A stretch of DNA of 64,000 nucleotides from Hohaiivirga grylli (GCF_039655745.1 NZ_JBBYXI010000002.1:248001-312000), one strand, 5' to 3'; positions 37,029 through 45,643 are shown, counted from the stretch's first letter. Translations and numbers: made by a program. Notes: generated from the letters alone by a model not told the origin.

Positions 37029-37799
37029 ATGAGCATACCGGCGCCCGCCCTGAAAAAGGGATTTGATATTCTGGATCTCGTATCCCGGCAGCCAGGTATT
37101 GGTTTTACTGAAATCAGAAATACACTTTCTCTGCCTAAAAGCAGTGCCCATGTGTTGTTGCGCTCCCTCAGTGAGATTGGGGCTTTGGCCCAGCAGCCAG
37201 ATGGCGGTTATGTATTGGGGCTGCGTCTGTTTGAGCTTGGTTCAATCGCCGCTGCCCAGAGGAATATTTCAGATGTTGCGGTGCCTTATTTACGGCAGTT
37301 GGCACATGAAGTGCAGTTAACTTGTCACCTCGGTGTTCGGGAAGGCGATGAGGCCGTCTATCTGGCAAAACTCGAATGTCAGCAACCAATCCGCATCAGT
37401 TCGTGGGCAGGGAAACGCGTTTCATTACACAGCTCATCACTTGGAAAAGCCTTGCTGGCATGGATGCCTGAATATGAGCTTGATGAGATACTTTCACGGT
37501 TTGAATGGGTGCAAAAGCTGCCAAAAACAATTCAAGATATCTCGGCTTACAAACAATGTTTAGCAAAGGTTCGGGAGCAGGGATGGGCGATTGATGATGA
37601 GGAAGATGTCAGAAACCTCCGCTGTCTGGGTGCGCCCATTCGCGATATGAATGGAAATATAGTTGCAGCAATCAGCGCTGCAGGTACAACATTTCAGATC
37701 GATGACAACAGAATAGCCAGTCTGGCAAGCCGACTGCTTGAAGTTGCGCATGAGATATCCGGTGCGCTTGGGTTTTCGGGATATCATCCAGACCGGTAA
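37029..37799 (+). CDS. IclR family transcriptional regulator
   Basis: The 256-residue protein has an N-terminal winged helix (GFDILDLVSRQPGIGFTEIRNTLSLPKSSAHVLLRSL) and a GAF-like effector domain (LGVREGDEAVYLAKLE, LHSSSLGKALLAWM, GAPIRDMNGNIVAAISAAG). IclR regulators usually control nearby catabolic genes, so the citMHS-atuA cluster about 1 kb downstream is the likely target. tenA follows after 41 bases. Confidence 0.9.
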   Translation: MSIPAPALKKGFDILDLVSRQPGIGFTEIRNTLSLPKSSAHVLLRSLSEIGALAQQPDGGYVLGLRLFELGSIAAAQRNISDVAVPYLRQLAHEVQLTCHLGVREGDEAVYLAKLECQQPIRISSWAGKRVSLHSSSLGKALLAWMPEYELDEILSRFEWVQKLPKTIQDISAYKQCLAKVREQGWAIDDEEDVRNLRCLGAPIRDMNGNIVAAISAAGTTFQIDDNRIASLASRLLEVAHEISGALGFSGYHPDR

Positions 37800-37840
37800 A
37801 AACAGATCAATAACAGGGGGCTGAATACAGGAGTATTCTT

Positions 37841-38503
37841 GTGACAGCTTTGTTTAATCGTTTAAAGGAAACGAACGCCAAAGAATGGGCCAGTTATGTC
37901 GATCATGAATTCATTCGGCAACTGGCGGCTGGTACATTGCCAAAAAAGGCATTCCAGACGTATCTTATTCAGGATTATCTCTTTTTAATACAGTTTGCGC
38001 GTGCCAAAGCTCTGGCCGTTTACAAAAGTCAGAACCTGAAAGATATGCATGCTGCTGAGCAGGGACTTGCCGGCATTCTGTCTGAGATGGAGCTGCATGT
38101 TCGATTATGTGGCGAGTGGGGGCTTTCCGAGGCTGAGCTTGAGGCAACGCCTGAGCATCCTACAACAATAGCTTATACACGTTATGTTCTTGACTGCGGT
38201 GTTTCAGGTGATTTGATTGATCTGCTCGTTGCCTTGTCTCCCTGTGTGATCGGATATGCGGAGATTGCGCGCCGTATCAGGCCAGAGGTTGAAAGCATAT
38301 CTGGGCACCCATATGCGGAATGGGTCAGTGAATATGCAGGGGATGCCTATCAGACGATTGCCAGAGACACAGAAAACCACCTTGATGAGTTGGCCAAAAA
38401 GTATGTAACCGAACAGCGCTTTGCTGATCTTGGCAGAATTTTTGCCACGGCCGCCCGACTGGAGGCTGATTTCTGGCAAATTGGGTTGCGTGCAAGCCAA
38501 TAA
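37841..38503 (+). CDS. tenA: TenA family thiaminase II / aminopyrimidine aminohydrolase
   Basis: TenA hydrolyses 4-amino-5-aminomethyl-2-methylpyrimidine to the hydroxymethyl form for thiamine salvage, and can also cleave thiamine. The 220-residue all-helical product has the expected Cys135 in ALSPCVIGYAEI and the family pattern AFQTYLIQDYLFL. It starts at GTG with CAGGAG 7 bases upstream. It is next to an IclR regulator rather than other thiamine genes, so its role here might be broader. Confidence 0.88.
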   Translation: MTALFNRLKETNAKEWASYVDHEFIRQLAAGTLPKKAFQTYLIQDYLFLIQFARAKALAVYKSQNLKDMHAAEQGLAGILSEMELHVRLCGEWGLSEAELEATPEHPTTIAYTRYVLDCGVSGDLIDLLVALSPCVIGYAEIARRIRPEVESISGHPYAEWVSEYAGDAYQTIARDTENHLDELAKKYVTEQRFADLGRIFATAARLEADFWQIGLRASQ

Positions 38504-38856
38504 TTCAGCTTATTTTTCGTTGAAATCGCGCCTGCGACATTATGTCAATATTCATGGACTAAAGTCGCAATCTGTGGGCTGAACGACCTTAATTCATTGA
38601 TGTATTTGTAGCGCTGTTATTTTAGCTGTAGATATTTTTTGCAAAATGTCTGAAATGACATAACTTATTGAATAATAATATAATAACTCGTTTCATCTTT
38701 GATTGATTTGAAAATCGGATTAATTGATCAGGAAACTCAATTTCTGCAAGCTCTGCTTAGTTCGTACAGTCCGCGTTAATACCTGCGGGCAATCTCACGA
38801 GCGCGCACAGGTAGAACCCAAAATTAGTGAAATAGTGAAAATGTGCTGGAGGGCTC
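38504..38856 (+). promoter_or_regulatory. Leader region of the citMHS-atuA operon
   Basis: This 353-bp gap between tenA and the transporter is A+T-rich and holds no credible gene. A short palindrome (GATTT-GA-AAATC, 38705-38716) is a possible regulator site. The ribosome site of the transporter (GGAGGG) lies just before its ATG. I could not place a promoter with confidence. Confidence 0.4.
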
Positions 38857-40188
38857 ATGGTTGCGCTAGTTGGACTGCTTACTATTCTGGCTGTCTTTAT
38901 AGCTATCTTTAGTAAGAAGGTATCACCAATGGTTGCACTGATTGCAGTGCCGATCATTGCTGCTTTGATACTTGGTGTTTCCCCACCTGTTATTGCTAAA
39001 TATGCCGTCGGGGGTATTCGAGAAATTGCTCCGACCATTGGTATGTTTGTATTTGCCATCATCTTCTTCGGTGTCATGACTGACGCTGGTATGATGGACC
39101 CAATCATCGAGCGCATTCTGCGCACGGTTGGCATGAAGCCAGCGAGAATTACAATGGGTGCAACCCTTCTCGCACTGCTCATCCACCTTGATGGTTCGGG
39201 GGCTGTTACATTCCTGATTGCTATTCCGGCCATGCTGCCGCTCTTTGAGCGTCTGCAGATGGATAAGCGTATTTTGGCTCTGGTTGTCTCGCTGGCAGCT
39301 GGTGTCAACTTCCTGCCATGGACGGGGCCTGTTCTGCGCTCTGCATCATCCATCAGTAAAGTTGCAGGCCATGAAGTGACGACAATCGATATCTTCACAC
39401 CACTGATTGCTGTTCAGCTGGTTGGTATCGTCTTCATGTTCGCGGTTGCTTATATCCTCGGTAAGAAGGAAGAGCGCCGCCTCGGTCTCACAGATGCTGG
39501 CTTTGAAGCGAGCATTGAAGCATCTGCCAAGATGCGTGAGCTTTCCGAAGCTGAACAGAAAATCCGTCGTCCAAAGCTCTTCTGGGTCAATATCGCCATT
39601 ACACTGATCGTTCTTGGTACGATGATCTCTGGCTATATCTCACCGACAATCATGTTCATGGTTGGCTGTGTTGTTGCCCTTGTCATCAACTACCCGAACG
39701 AGAAGGATCAGAAGGGCCGCGTTGATGCGCATGCCAAGGCTGCGCTGATGATGGCTTCCATCCTGTTTGCTGCCGGTGTCTTCACAGGCATCATGGGCTC
39801 AACAAAAATGCTTGCTGAAATGGCTGCCTATGCCGCTAACCATATTCCGGACCACATGGCCCAGCATATGCCGTTCGCTGTTGGTATCGTTTCCATGCCG
39901 CTCAGCCTGCTGTTCGACCCGGATTCCTACTACTACGGTGTGATGCCGGTCGTTGCTGAAGTTTACAAGAGCTTCGGTGGTAACCCGATCGAAATCGCTC
40001 AGGCTTCTATCCTTGGTCAGATGACAACCGGTTTCCCTGTCAGCCCGCTGACACCGGCAACCTTCCTTGTCGTTGGTCTCACAGGTGTCAGCCTTGCTGA
40101 TCACCAGAAGTACGCCATTCCGTATCTCTTCGGTGCAACAGTTATCATGACGATTGCTGCTGCTCTTATCGGGATATTCCCCTTCTAA
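38857..40188 (+). CDS. CitMHS family citrate-type transporter
   Basis: The 443-residue inner-membrane protein belongs to the CitMHS group of citrate-metal/H+ symporters. It has around 11-12 hydrophobic segments, the family's SGAVTFLIAIPAMLPLFERL and the conserved DPDSYYYGVMPVV motif. A citrate-like di- or tricarboxylate is the likely substrate, but related transporters with AtuA-like neighbours may carry other acids. It is the first gene of a three-gene operon; the next start is 18 bases on. Confidence 0.88.
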   Translation: MVALVGLLTILAVFIAIFSKKVSPMVALIAVPIIAALILGVSPPVIAKYAVGGIREIAPTIGMFVFAIIFFGVMTDAGMMDPIIERILRTVGMKPARITMGATLLALLIHLDGSGAVTFLIAIPAMLPLFERLQMDKRILALVVSLAAGVNFLPWTGPVLRSASSISKVAGHEVTTIDIFTPLIAVQLVGIVFMFAVAYILGKKEERRLGLTDAGFEASIEASAKMRELSEAEQKIRRPKLFWVNIAITLIVLGTMISGYISPTIMFMVGCVVALVINYPNEKDQKGRVDAHAKAALMMASILFAAGVFTGIMGSTKMLAEMAAYAANHIPDHMAQHMPFAVGIVSMPLSLLFDPDSYYYGVMPVVAEVYKSFGGNPIEIAQASILGQMTTGFPVSPLTPATFLVVGLTGVSLADHQKYAIPYLFGATVIMTIAAALIGIFPF

Positions 40189-40205
40189 AAACGGGAGAAA
40201 GTAAC

Positions 40206-41543
40206 ATGAAAACCATTCGTATTGGTTCAGCTGCCGGCTATTCCGGTGACCGTATCGAACCAGCTGTTGAGCTGGCAGAGAAGGGCAATGTACAGTATCT
40301 CGTTTTCGAGTGCCTTGCAGAGCGTACTATCGCTATTGCCCAGCAGGCCAAGCTGAATGACCCGACAAAGGGTTATGACGCTCTGCTTGCCGCCCGCATG
40401 GAAGCTGTTTTGAAGCAGTGCCATGAAAAGGGTATAAAGATCATCACCAACATGGGAGCGGCCAATCCACAGGCCGCTGCCCAGAAGGTGATCGACATTG
40501 CCAAAGCCAAAGGCATCAAGGGCCTCAAAGTCGCATCCGTTTCCGGTGATGACGTGTTCGAGGAACTGAAGGCTGGCGATTACAAGATTATGGAAACCGG
40601 CCGTCCGGTTGCCGAAATCTCCAACTCGTTGGTCTCAGCCAACGCTTACATGGGCGTTGAGGGCATTGTTCAGGCGCTCCGCGATGGTGCAGATGTCATC
40701 ATCACGGGCCGTGTCTCTGATCCATCCCTGTTCCTGGCACCTCAAATCTTCGAATTCGGCTGGTCTGAATCTGATGTCGAGAAGTACGGTCGTGGCGTTG
40801 TCACAGGCCATCTGCTCGAATGCGGTGGTCAGATCACCGGTGGTTATTTCGCTGATCCGGGTAAGAAGGATGTTCCGGATCTGGCACGTCTTGGCTTCCC
40901 GATTGCCGAGATTTCCGAAGATGGCACAACCATTATCACCAAGGTTGAAGGCTCTGGCGGTATGGTCACACCTGCCACCTGTAAGGAGCAGATGCTGTAC
41001 GAAATCCATGATACGTACAACTACCTGACACCTGACGTGACGGCAGACTTCACCAAGGTCACATTCACACAGGACGGCAAAGACCGTGTTCGTGTGGAAG
41101 GAGCCACAGGCCGTGCCCGCCCGGATACTTACAAGGTGTCCGTCGGTTACATCGACAGCTATGTCGGTGAAGGCCAGATTTCCTACGCAGGTCCAGGCGC
41201 TCTTGCCCGCGCCAAGCTTGCACTGGAAATCGTCAAGGAACGCCTCAAGATCATGAACGTCAAAACCAGCGAACTGCGTTTTGACATGATCGGCGTCAAT
41301 TCCATCCACGGTGACAAGCTCTCGCAGGCTCCAGAGCCTTATGAGGTTCGCATCCGCGTCACGGGTCGTACAGAAGACATGAAGGAAGCTGTGCGCATCG
41401 GTAACGAAGTTGAGACCCTCTACACCAACGGCCCGGCCGGTGGTGGCGGTGCAACCAAATCTGCCCGTCAGATCGTTGCCATGGTGTCAGCCCTGATGCC
41501 ACGTTCCAAGACAGCTCCTGTCGTTGAATATCTGGAGGTTTGA
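40206..41543 (+). CDS. AtuA-like (DUF1446) family protein
   Basis: The 445-residue protein matches the acyclic terpene utilisation AtuA / DUF1446 family, with an N terminus IRIGSAAGYSGDRIEPAVELAEKG and the core GVNSIHGDKLS and TNGPAGGGGATKS. AtuA is needed for citronellol catabolism in Pseudomonas, but its reaction is not well defined, and these relatives lie beside acid transporters. Together with the downstream small subunit it resembles a split form of the longer fused proteins. Its stop overlaps the region of the next ribosome site. Confidence 0.82.
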   Translation: MKTIRIGSAAGYSGDRIEPAVELAEKGNVQYLVFECLAERTIAIAQQAKLNDPTKGYDALLAARMEAVLKQCHEKGIKIITNMGAANPQAAAQKVIDIAKAKGIKGLKVASVSGDDVFEELKAGDYKIMETGRPVAEISNSLVSANAYMGVEGIVQALRDGADVIITGRVSDPSLFLAPQIFEFGWSESDVEKYGRGVVTGHLLECGGQITGGYFADPGKKDVPDLARLGFPIAEISEDGTTIITKVEGSGGMVTPATCKEQMLYEIHDTYNYLTPDVTADFTKVTFTQDGKDRVRVEGATGRARPDTYKVSVGYIDSYVGEGQISYAGPGALARAKLALEIVKERLKIMNVKTSELRFDMIGVNSIHGDKLSQAPEPYEVRIRVTGRTEDMKEAVRIGNEVETLYTNGPAGGGGATKSARQIVAMVSALMPRSKTAPVVEYLEV

Positions 41544-41545
41544 TC

Positions 41546-41854
41546 ATGAAACTACACGATATTGCCCACTCCCGCACAGGGGATAAGGGAAATACCTCAA
41601 ACATTTCCCTGATCGCTTTCGACGAGAAGCACTACCCGCTGCTCGTGAAATACGTCACCGCTGAAAAGGTTCGCGAGTTCTTCTCCGATATCGTCAAAGG
41701 TGAAGTCACCCGCATTGAGGTTCCAAACATCGGTGCCCTCAACTTCATCATGCAGGAAGCCCTCGGCGGTGGCGTCACCCGCTCACTGGCGCTCGATGCT
41801 CACGGCAAAAGCCTCGGTTCAGCCTTGATGAATATGGAAATTCCGGACGCGTAA
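41546..41854 (+). CDS. AtuA-like small subunit (ferredoxin-fold domain)
   Basis: The 102-residue protein (KLHDIAHSRTGDKGNTSNISLIAF, then NFIMQEALGGGVTRSLALDAHGKSLG) matches the C-terminal domain that follows AtuA-like proteins. GGAGG lies 7 bases before ATG 41546. It is probably made as a partner of the upstream gene and ends the operon at the hairpin at 41886. Confidence 0.82.
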   Translation: MKLHDIAHSRTGDKGNTSNISLIAFDEKHYPLLVKYVTAEKVREFFSDIVKGEVTRIEVPNIGALNFIMQEALGGGVTRSLALDAHGKSLGSALMNMEIPDA

Positions 41855-41885
41855 TAAGCGTTAGGGTACCTATGGGGTTGAAATG

Positions 41886-41913
41886 AAAAGGGAGGCGAAA
41901 GCCTCCCTTTTTA
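41886..41913 (+). repeat. Left copy of the island-flanking hairpin (also a terminator)
   Basis: AAAAGGGAGGC - GAAA - GCCTCCCTTTTT forms a terminator for the citMHS-atuA operon. A nearly identical sequence lies at 45617-45643 in the same orientation with one fewer loop base. The two copies bracket the four-gene defence cassette, and this copy directly abuts the HEPN stop codon at 41911. Confidence 0.8.
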
Positions 41914-42411
41914 TAGTTCACGTAGCGTTTTCTGAAACTCTTTTAAACCTTTGTATATATCGTCTAAACGAGCCTTTGTTGTTGATGGGGCATCAATTGT
42001 ACTTTGTCCCGGAGATCCTTGTAAGTATGTATGTGCAAGATTATCTCGTATAAGCTTTAAGTTTTTTAATTGAACTTCTAGATGTGTCTTAACAGTAGAA
42101 TTAACACGAGATTCGATATTTTCGCAATCAACAATTCCAATTAGACTAATCAACATCTTTCTAAAATGTTTCTCGTATTCGAATCCATATGTTTGTTTAA
42201 CATTAGTTTCTATAAATTTTGTATTTTTGGGAAATTTTACTTTTTTTCTACCATGGGAAAGAATAATCTTATCCATGGAAACTTCTATCCAGCCACATAA
42301 TTCAAGTATTGCAAGCTTAGAATAGTAAGTGGCTTTTTTAGGGTCACTTTCCCTTCTATACGCTTGGTCTAGATGATTTAGATTTTCTGAAATATATTTT
42401 TTAATAACCAT
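41911..42411 (-). CDS. Small HEPN-like protein
   Basis: The 166-residue, largely helical, basic protein contains IRDNLAHTYL, with Arg122 and His127 in the R-x4-H spacing of HEPN-type RNases and nucleotide-transfer-associated proteins. It lies one base after the DUF262 gene and is probably translated with it. HEPN proteins commonly act as toxins or RNA cleavers in defence systems; here that is an inference. It might instead be a partner or regulator of the DUF262 protein. The gene is A+T-rich compared with the core genome. Confidence 0.6.
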   Translation of the reverse strand: MVIKKYISENLNHLDQAYRRESDPKKATYYSKLAILELCGWIEVSMDKIILSHGRKKVKFPKNTKFIETNVKQTYGFEYEKHFRKMLISLIGIVDCENIESRVNSTVKTHLEVQLKNLKLIRDNLAHTYLQGSPGQSTIDAPSTTKARLDDIYKGLKEFQKTLREL

Positions 42412-42412
42412 T

Positions 42413-43534
42413 TTATTCAGAAAAAATATCGATTGAGGCGTTTAATCTGGATGCAACTTTCTCTTTTTTCGAAAGCCCTTCAGCAAGATTGGCTTGTGAA
42501 ATACTTTCATGAGATCTAAGCTTTGAAAAAAGACTTTTGCAATGGGCTTCTGGTGCTTCTTCTAAGTGCTCAAGATTTGAGGCGATACCAATCATTGTTG
42601 TTTCTATAATAGTATTGGGAAACCTTGAAACAGGCCGTTCAGTTAAGATTTTTGTGGAAAGGACCGAAACAACACGATTAAATAAAGAAGTATGTCTGTC
42701 TATGCAAGATTGTTCTGCATGCCGGTAATCAGCCATATAGTTGTTTAAGAATTTTGATATCGAACCATTATATTGATCTCGTGTATAGTGAAATGCAAAA
42801 AATCTTAGAATGGCTTCTTGTTTTGCAAATCTATAATTTTCTTTTTCTTTTAGATTATTAATAAGTCGCCAATCGGGATTTAAGTCTAAATCCCTTAGCA
42901 TTTGATTGAAGGTTCCTGAATAAATACAATTTCTTATTTCTTGATTATTAAGTTTTATCCCTCCTGAGTTCAAGCGGTGAAATATTGTAAAAAGATATTC
43001 ATTATGACTTTTCTTTGTAAAGTCACATCTAAGTACATTTACTGGTATTGTTTGATTTTGAACTTTTTGAAAGACCTTGCGTAATTCTGTTCTAGGATTT
43101 GCATTCTTAAATGTAATAGGCTTCTGATTATGTAGTATTTCATCTACATCCATTAATTTTGAAAGTTTCCAATCTTCGCAACCTAAAAAACGAATAATAG
43201 TTGATATTCTTTGTAAGCCATCAATCACAATCCATTCGTTGTGTTTTGCATCATAAGCAAAACACATGCTTGGAATCGGTAGTTGCTTTATTAGAGAGTC
43301 AATAAAGCGGGTCTGATCATTTGAATTCCAGACAACATCCCTTTGAAAATCTGGTTTTATAACCAGATCTTTTTCTTCATACATTCTAAAAAAATCTGCA
43401 CCAGATCTTAATTCATTATATGCAACAATATCACTCGGTGGGGACTCGTTAGAGTCCTCCATCTCTTGTTCTTCTTTCTCTTGTTTGGCAATTTCATCGA
43501 AAAAATCTTGGGTAGAATATTCTACTTCTGTCAT
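42413..43534 (-). CDS. DUF262 (ParB/GmrS-like) family protein
   Basis: The 373-residue product has the DUF262 signature near its N terminus (DFQRDVVWNSNDQTRFIDSLIKQLPIPSM and VIDGLQRISTIIRFL), related to the ParB-like nucleotidase fold of GmrSD type IV restriction enzymes. Later parts (FTIFHRLNSGGIKLNNQEIRNCIY) fit the same family. I chose ATG 43534 because AGAGG lies 7 bases upstream; an ATG at 43561 is in frame. It lacks the GmrD HNH half, so it may need another nuclease. DUF262 proteins occur in several defence systems; its job with a NaeI-type enzyme is unknown. Confidence 0.78.
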   Translation of the reverse strand: MTEVEYSTQDFFDEIAKQEKEEQEMEDSNESPPSDIVAYNELRSGADFFRMYEEKDLVIKPDFQRDVVWNSNDQTRFIDSLIKQLPIPSMCFAYDAKHNEWIVIDGLQRISTIIRFLGCEDWKLSKLMDVDEILHNQKPITFKNANPRTELRKVFQKVQNQTIPVNVLRCDFTKKSHNEYLFTIFHRLNSGGIKLNNQEIRNCIYSGTFNQMLRDLDLNPDWRLINNLKEKENYRFAKQEAILRFFAFHYTRDQYNGSISKFLNNYMADYRHAEQSCIDRHTSLFNRVVSVLSTKILTERPVSRFPNTIIETTMIGIASNLEHLEEAPEAHCKSLFSKLRSHESISQANLAEGLSKKEKVASRLNASIDIFSE

Positions 43535-43654
43535 TCTAACCTCTTTATAAAGCCTAATCATTATTTAAATCATAAGTTTGGTTAGGATAACTTTTTTCTA
43601 CTCGAATTAATAGATTAATTTTTCAAAAATATCTGCTTTTGCTTGTGAATGAAA

Positions 43655-44524
43655 TTATAAATGACCTGCCTTACTTAGTTTAATAAATGCATCGTTAGTG
43701 ATTGCTTTATATGAAATAAACTCATCATCTTTGAGTATAGGGAGCCCAAGCTCCGCAATTAGGGTACGATCTTTTTTACCCCATAAAATAGCTATCTTTT
43801 TGGGATTTAATATATCTCTAGCACCGCCATTTTTTCTAATTCGTTTCATATAATCATTCTGTTGAGCTATATCGTGTATACATTGACGTGAAATCGGTAC
43901 TCCTTGAATTTTCTCAAAGAAAGTAGCTATGCGAAGTGTTCCCTTTCCAGATGATATTATGAAATTTATTTCACTTTCAGGTATTGTTTCCCAAAAATTT
44001 TTAGAATATGGATAATCTTTTAATATCCACCAAATATTATTTTTCCCTGTTATTGAAATGCTACGTTTTGAATCTCTATTTTTGCCTACGTTTAAGTATT
44101 CAGGTCTTATGTAAATAACTCCAAAGCTACATATGGCTTTTTTTTCGTCGAATTTTGTAAGAATTGCAGGTCTATTATAGCTTTCTAATGGAATGGTCCA
44201 ATTCTGACCAATAGTATTTTTAATATCAACCTCAACCCCTTCAATAGAGAGATCAAGTATGTTTCCTTTTGGTAGTTTTAGAAGGTTTCTTAGTAAAATC
44301 TCTACTTTCGTTCCTAAGTAGGTTTTTTCTGTTTTCTCAAGCTCATCAATCGTGAAACGGTTGGTTCGTGGTGCATCAATCACTTCATCTACGGCTTGTC
44401 TGAATATCGGTGGAATTTTGAGTGAAAGCTGATCAATATTACCTACTCTGCCTATAATATAATTTACGATAGGCGAGATAATTTCATAATCTGAGTGTTC
44501 GGTATCTAATGGGATCAAGCTCAT
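43655..44524 (-). CDS. NaeI-like type II restriction endonuclease
   Basis: The 289-residue protein contains LEKTEKTYLGTKVEILLRNLL, then LDLSIEGVEVDIKNTIG. Glu75, Asp91, Asp100 and Lys102 occupy the same relative spacing as the reported NaeI active-site residues Glu70, Asp86, Asp95 and Lys97, so catalysis is probably intact. The C-terminal half has a KRIRKNGGARDIL segment as in the family's DNA-binding domain. NaeI is a type IIE enzyme that cuts GCCGGC and needs two sites; this protein's target is not shown by sequence. It sits between the methyltransferase and the DUF262 gene. Confidence 0.82.
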   Translation of the reverse strand: MSLIPLDTEHSDYEIISPIVNYIIGRVGNIDQLSLKIPPIFRQAVDEVIDAPRTNRFTIDELEKTEKTYLGTKVEILLRNLLKLPKGNILDLSIEGVEVDIKNTIGQNWTIPLESYNRPAILTKFDEKKAICSFGVIYIRPEYLNVGKNRDSKRSISITGKNNIWWILKDYPYSKNFWETIPESEINFIISSGKGTLRIATFFEKIQGVPISRQCIHDIAQQNDYMKRIRKNGGARDILNPKKIAILWGKKDRTLIAELGLPILKDDEFISYKAITNDAFIKLSKAGHL

Positions 44525-44562
44525 AATTTAGTATATTAAGAGCTTGAAATTTATATAGTCAA

Positions 44563-45549
44563 TTAGCTGGCTATTGAGCGAACAGAATAATTTTTTCTTG
44601 TGGTGAGTGCTAATTTTAGCTGTTTGCCAACCGCTTGCGCAACAGGTGGGGGGAATGCATTTCCTACTTGTCTATAAGCTGCAGTTTTTTTACCTGAGAA
44701 CTTCCATGAATCATCAAAGCCTTGAATGCGGGCTGCCATTCGGACAGTAAGATAAGGCATTCCAATAAAGTCTTTTTCAGGAGCTTCATTTGCAATAAGC
44801 TTCCCATTAACTCCTAGTGAGGCCCAAGCTTTTTTGGCTCGAGTGGGGCCTAAGTCTGGGCCTCCATGCTTTTTGGAGCCGCCAACTAAAGTAGGCGCAA
44901 TATCATTTGCTTCTTGAGCCCATTTTTTAGCTCCAATCCAGCCTTTCTCAGACATTAAATCAAGTAAAACTTCACCAACTGTAGGGGGATCAAGAGGATG
45001 TAAAGCGGGCCATTCAAAGTGTTCTTTTATATCATTTCGAAGGGCTATTATCACGACACGAGGTCTGAGTTGAGGAACGCCAAAATCGGATGCATTAAGT
45101 AGCCGCCAATGAGTTTCATAACCTAGCTTTTTCAGTTGTTTCTTAATGTGTGTTCTATAGTCCTCAAAAACAGCATCAAGAAATCCTCTAACATTTTCAA
45201 TCATTATGGCTTTAGGGCGAATTTCATCAACAAGTCGAATGGCATCGGGAAATAGATTACGTTCGTCCTTTTTTCCAAGTTGTTTTCCTGCAACAGAAAA
45301 AGGAGGGCATGGCAGGCCTCCTGCAAGAAGGTCAATACCTTGATATTTTGTACCTTCAAACAATCCTAAGTCAGTTTCCTGAACATTCCAAAAGGGGCGA
45401 TTAAGGCGTAATGTTTCACAGCAATGTGGGTCAATTTCTACTATGGCATTGTGAGCAAACCCAGCTTTTTCTAAGCCAAGTGCTTGTCCTCCAGCTCCAG
45501 CACATAATTCAATAGATGTCAGAGAGTTTTGCATTGCTATATCTACCAT
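44563..45549 (-). CDS. DNA (cytosine-5) methyltransferase
   Basis: The 328-residue enzyme protects host DNA from the neighbouring restriction enzyme by C5 methylation. Motifs appear in order: I (IELCAGAGGQALGL), IV with the catalytic Cys81 (GGLPCPPFSVAGKQL), VI (MIENVRGFL), VIII (QLRPRVVIIALR), IX (RMAARIQGF) and X (YRQVGNAFPPPVAQAVG). The target-recognition region between VIII and IX is short, about 90 residues. It is the first gene of the cassette, so protection would be made before the nuclease. An ATG at 45534 is an alternative start. Confidence 0.92.
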   Translation of the reverse strand: MVDIAMQNSLTSIELCAGAGGQALGLEKAGFAHNAIVEIDPHCCETLRLNRPFWNVQETDLGLFEGTKYQGIDLLAGGLPCPPFSVAGKQLGKKDERNLFPDAIRLVDEIRPKAIMIENVRGFLDAVFEDYRTHIKKQLKKLGYETHWRLLNASDFGVPQLRPRVVIIALRNDIKEHFEWPALHPLDPPTVGEVLLDLMSEKGWIGAKKWAQEANDIAPTLVGGSKKHGGPDLGPTRAKKAWASLGVNGKLIANEAPEKDFIGMPYLTVRMAARIQGFDDSWKFSGKKTAAYRQVGNAFPPPVAQAVGKQLKLALTTRKNYSVRSIAS

Positions 45550-45616
45550 TGTTGTGTGAACATATATAGAACGTCTATCCAGTTCAAATTAAATTTTAGT
45601 CAAATCACATCAAAAT

Positions 45617-45643
45617 AAAAGGGAGGCGAAGCCTCCCTTTCTA
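45617..45643. repeat. Right copy of the island-flanking hairpin
   Basis: AAAAGGGAGGC - GAA - GCCTCCCTTTCTA repeats the hairpin at 41886-41913 in direct orientation, with one loop base fewer and similar flanking A/T bases. It also lies where a terminator for the truncated minus-strand autotransporter gene would be expected. Confidence 0.78.

Noticed and set aside
40635..41309. Open frame of 224 codons opposite the AtuA-like gene
   Set aside because: Shadow frame created by codon bias in the sense gene; no motif or start signal.
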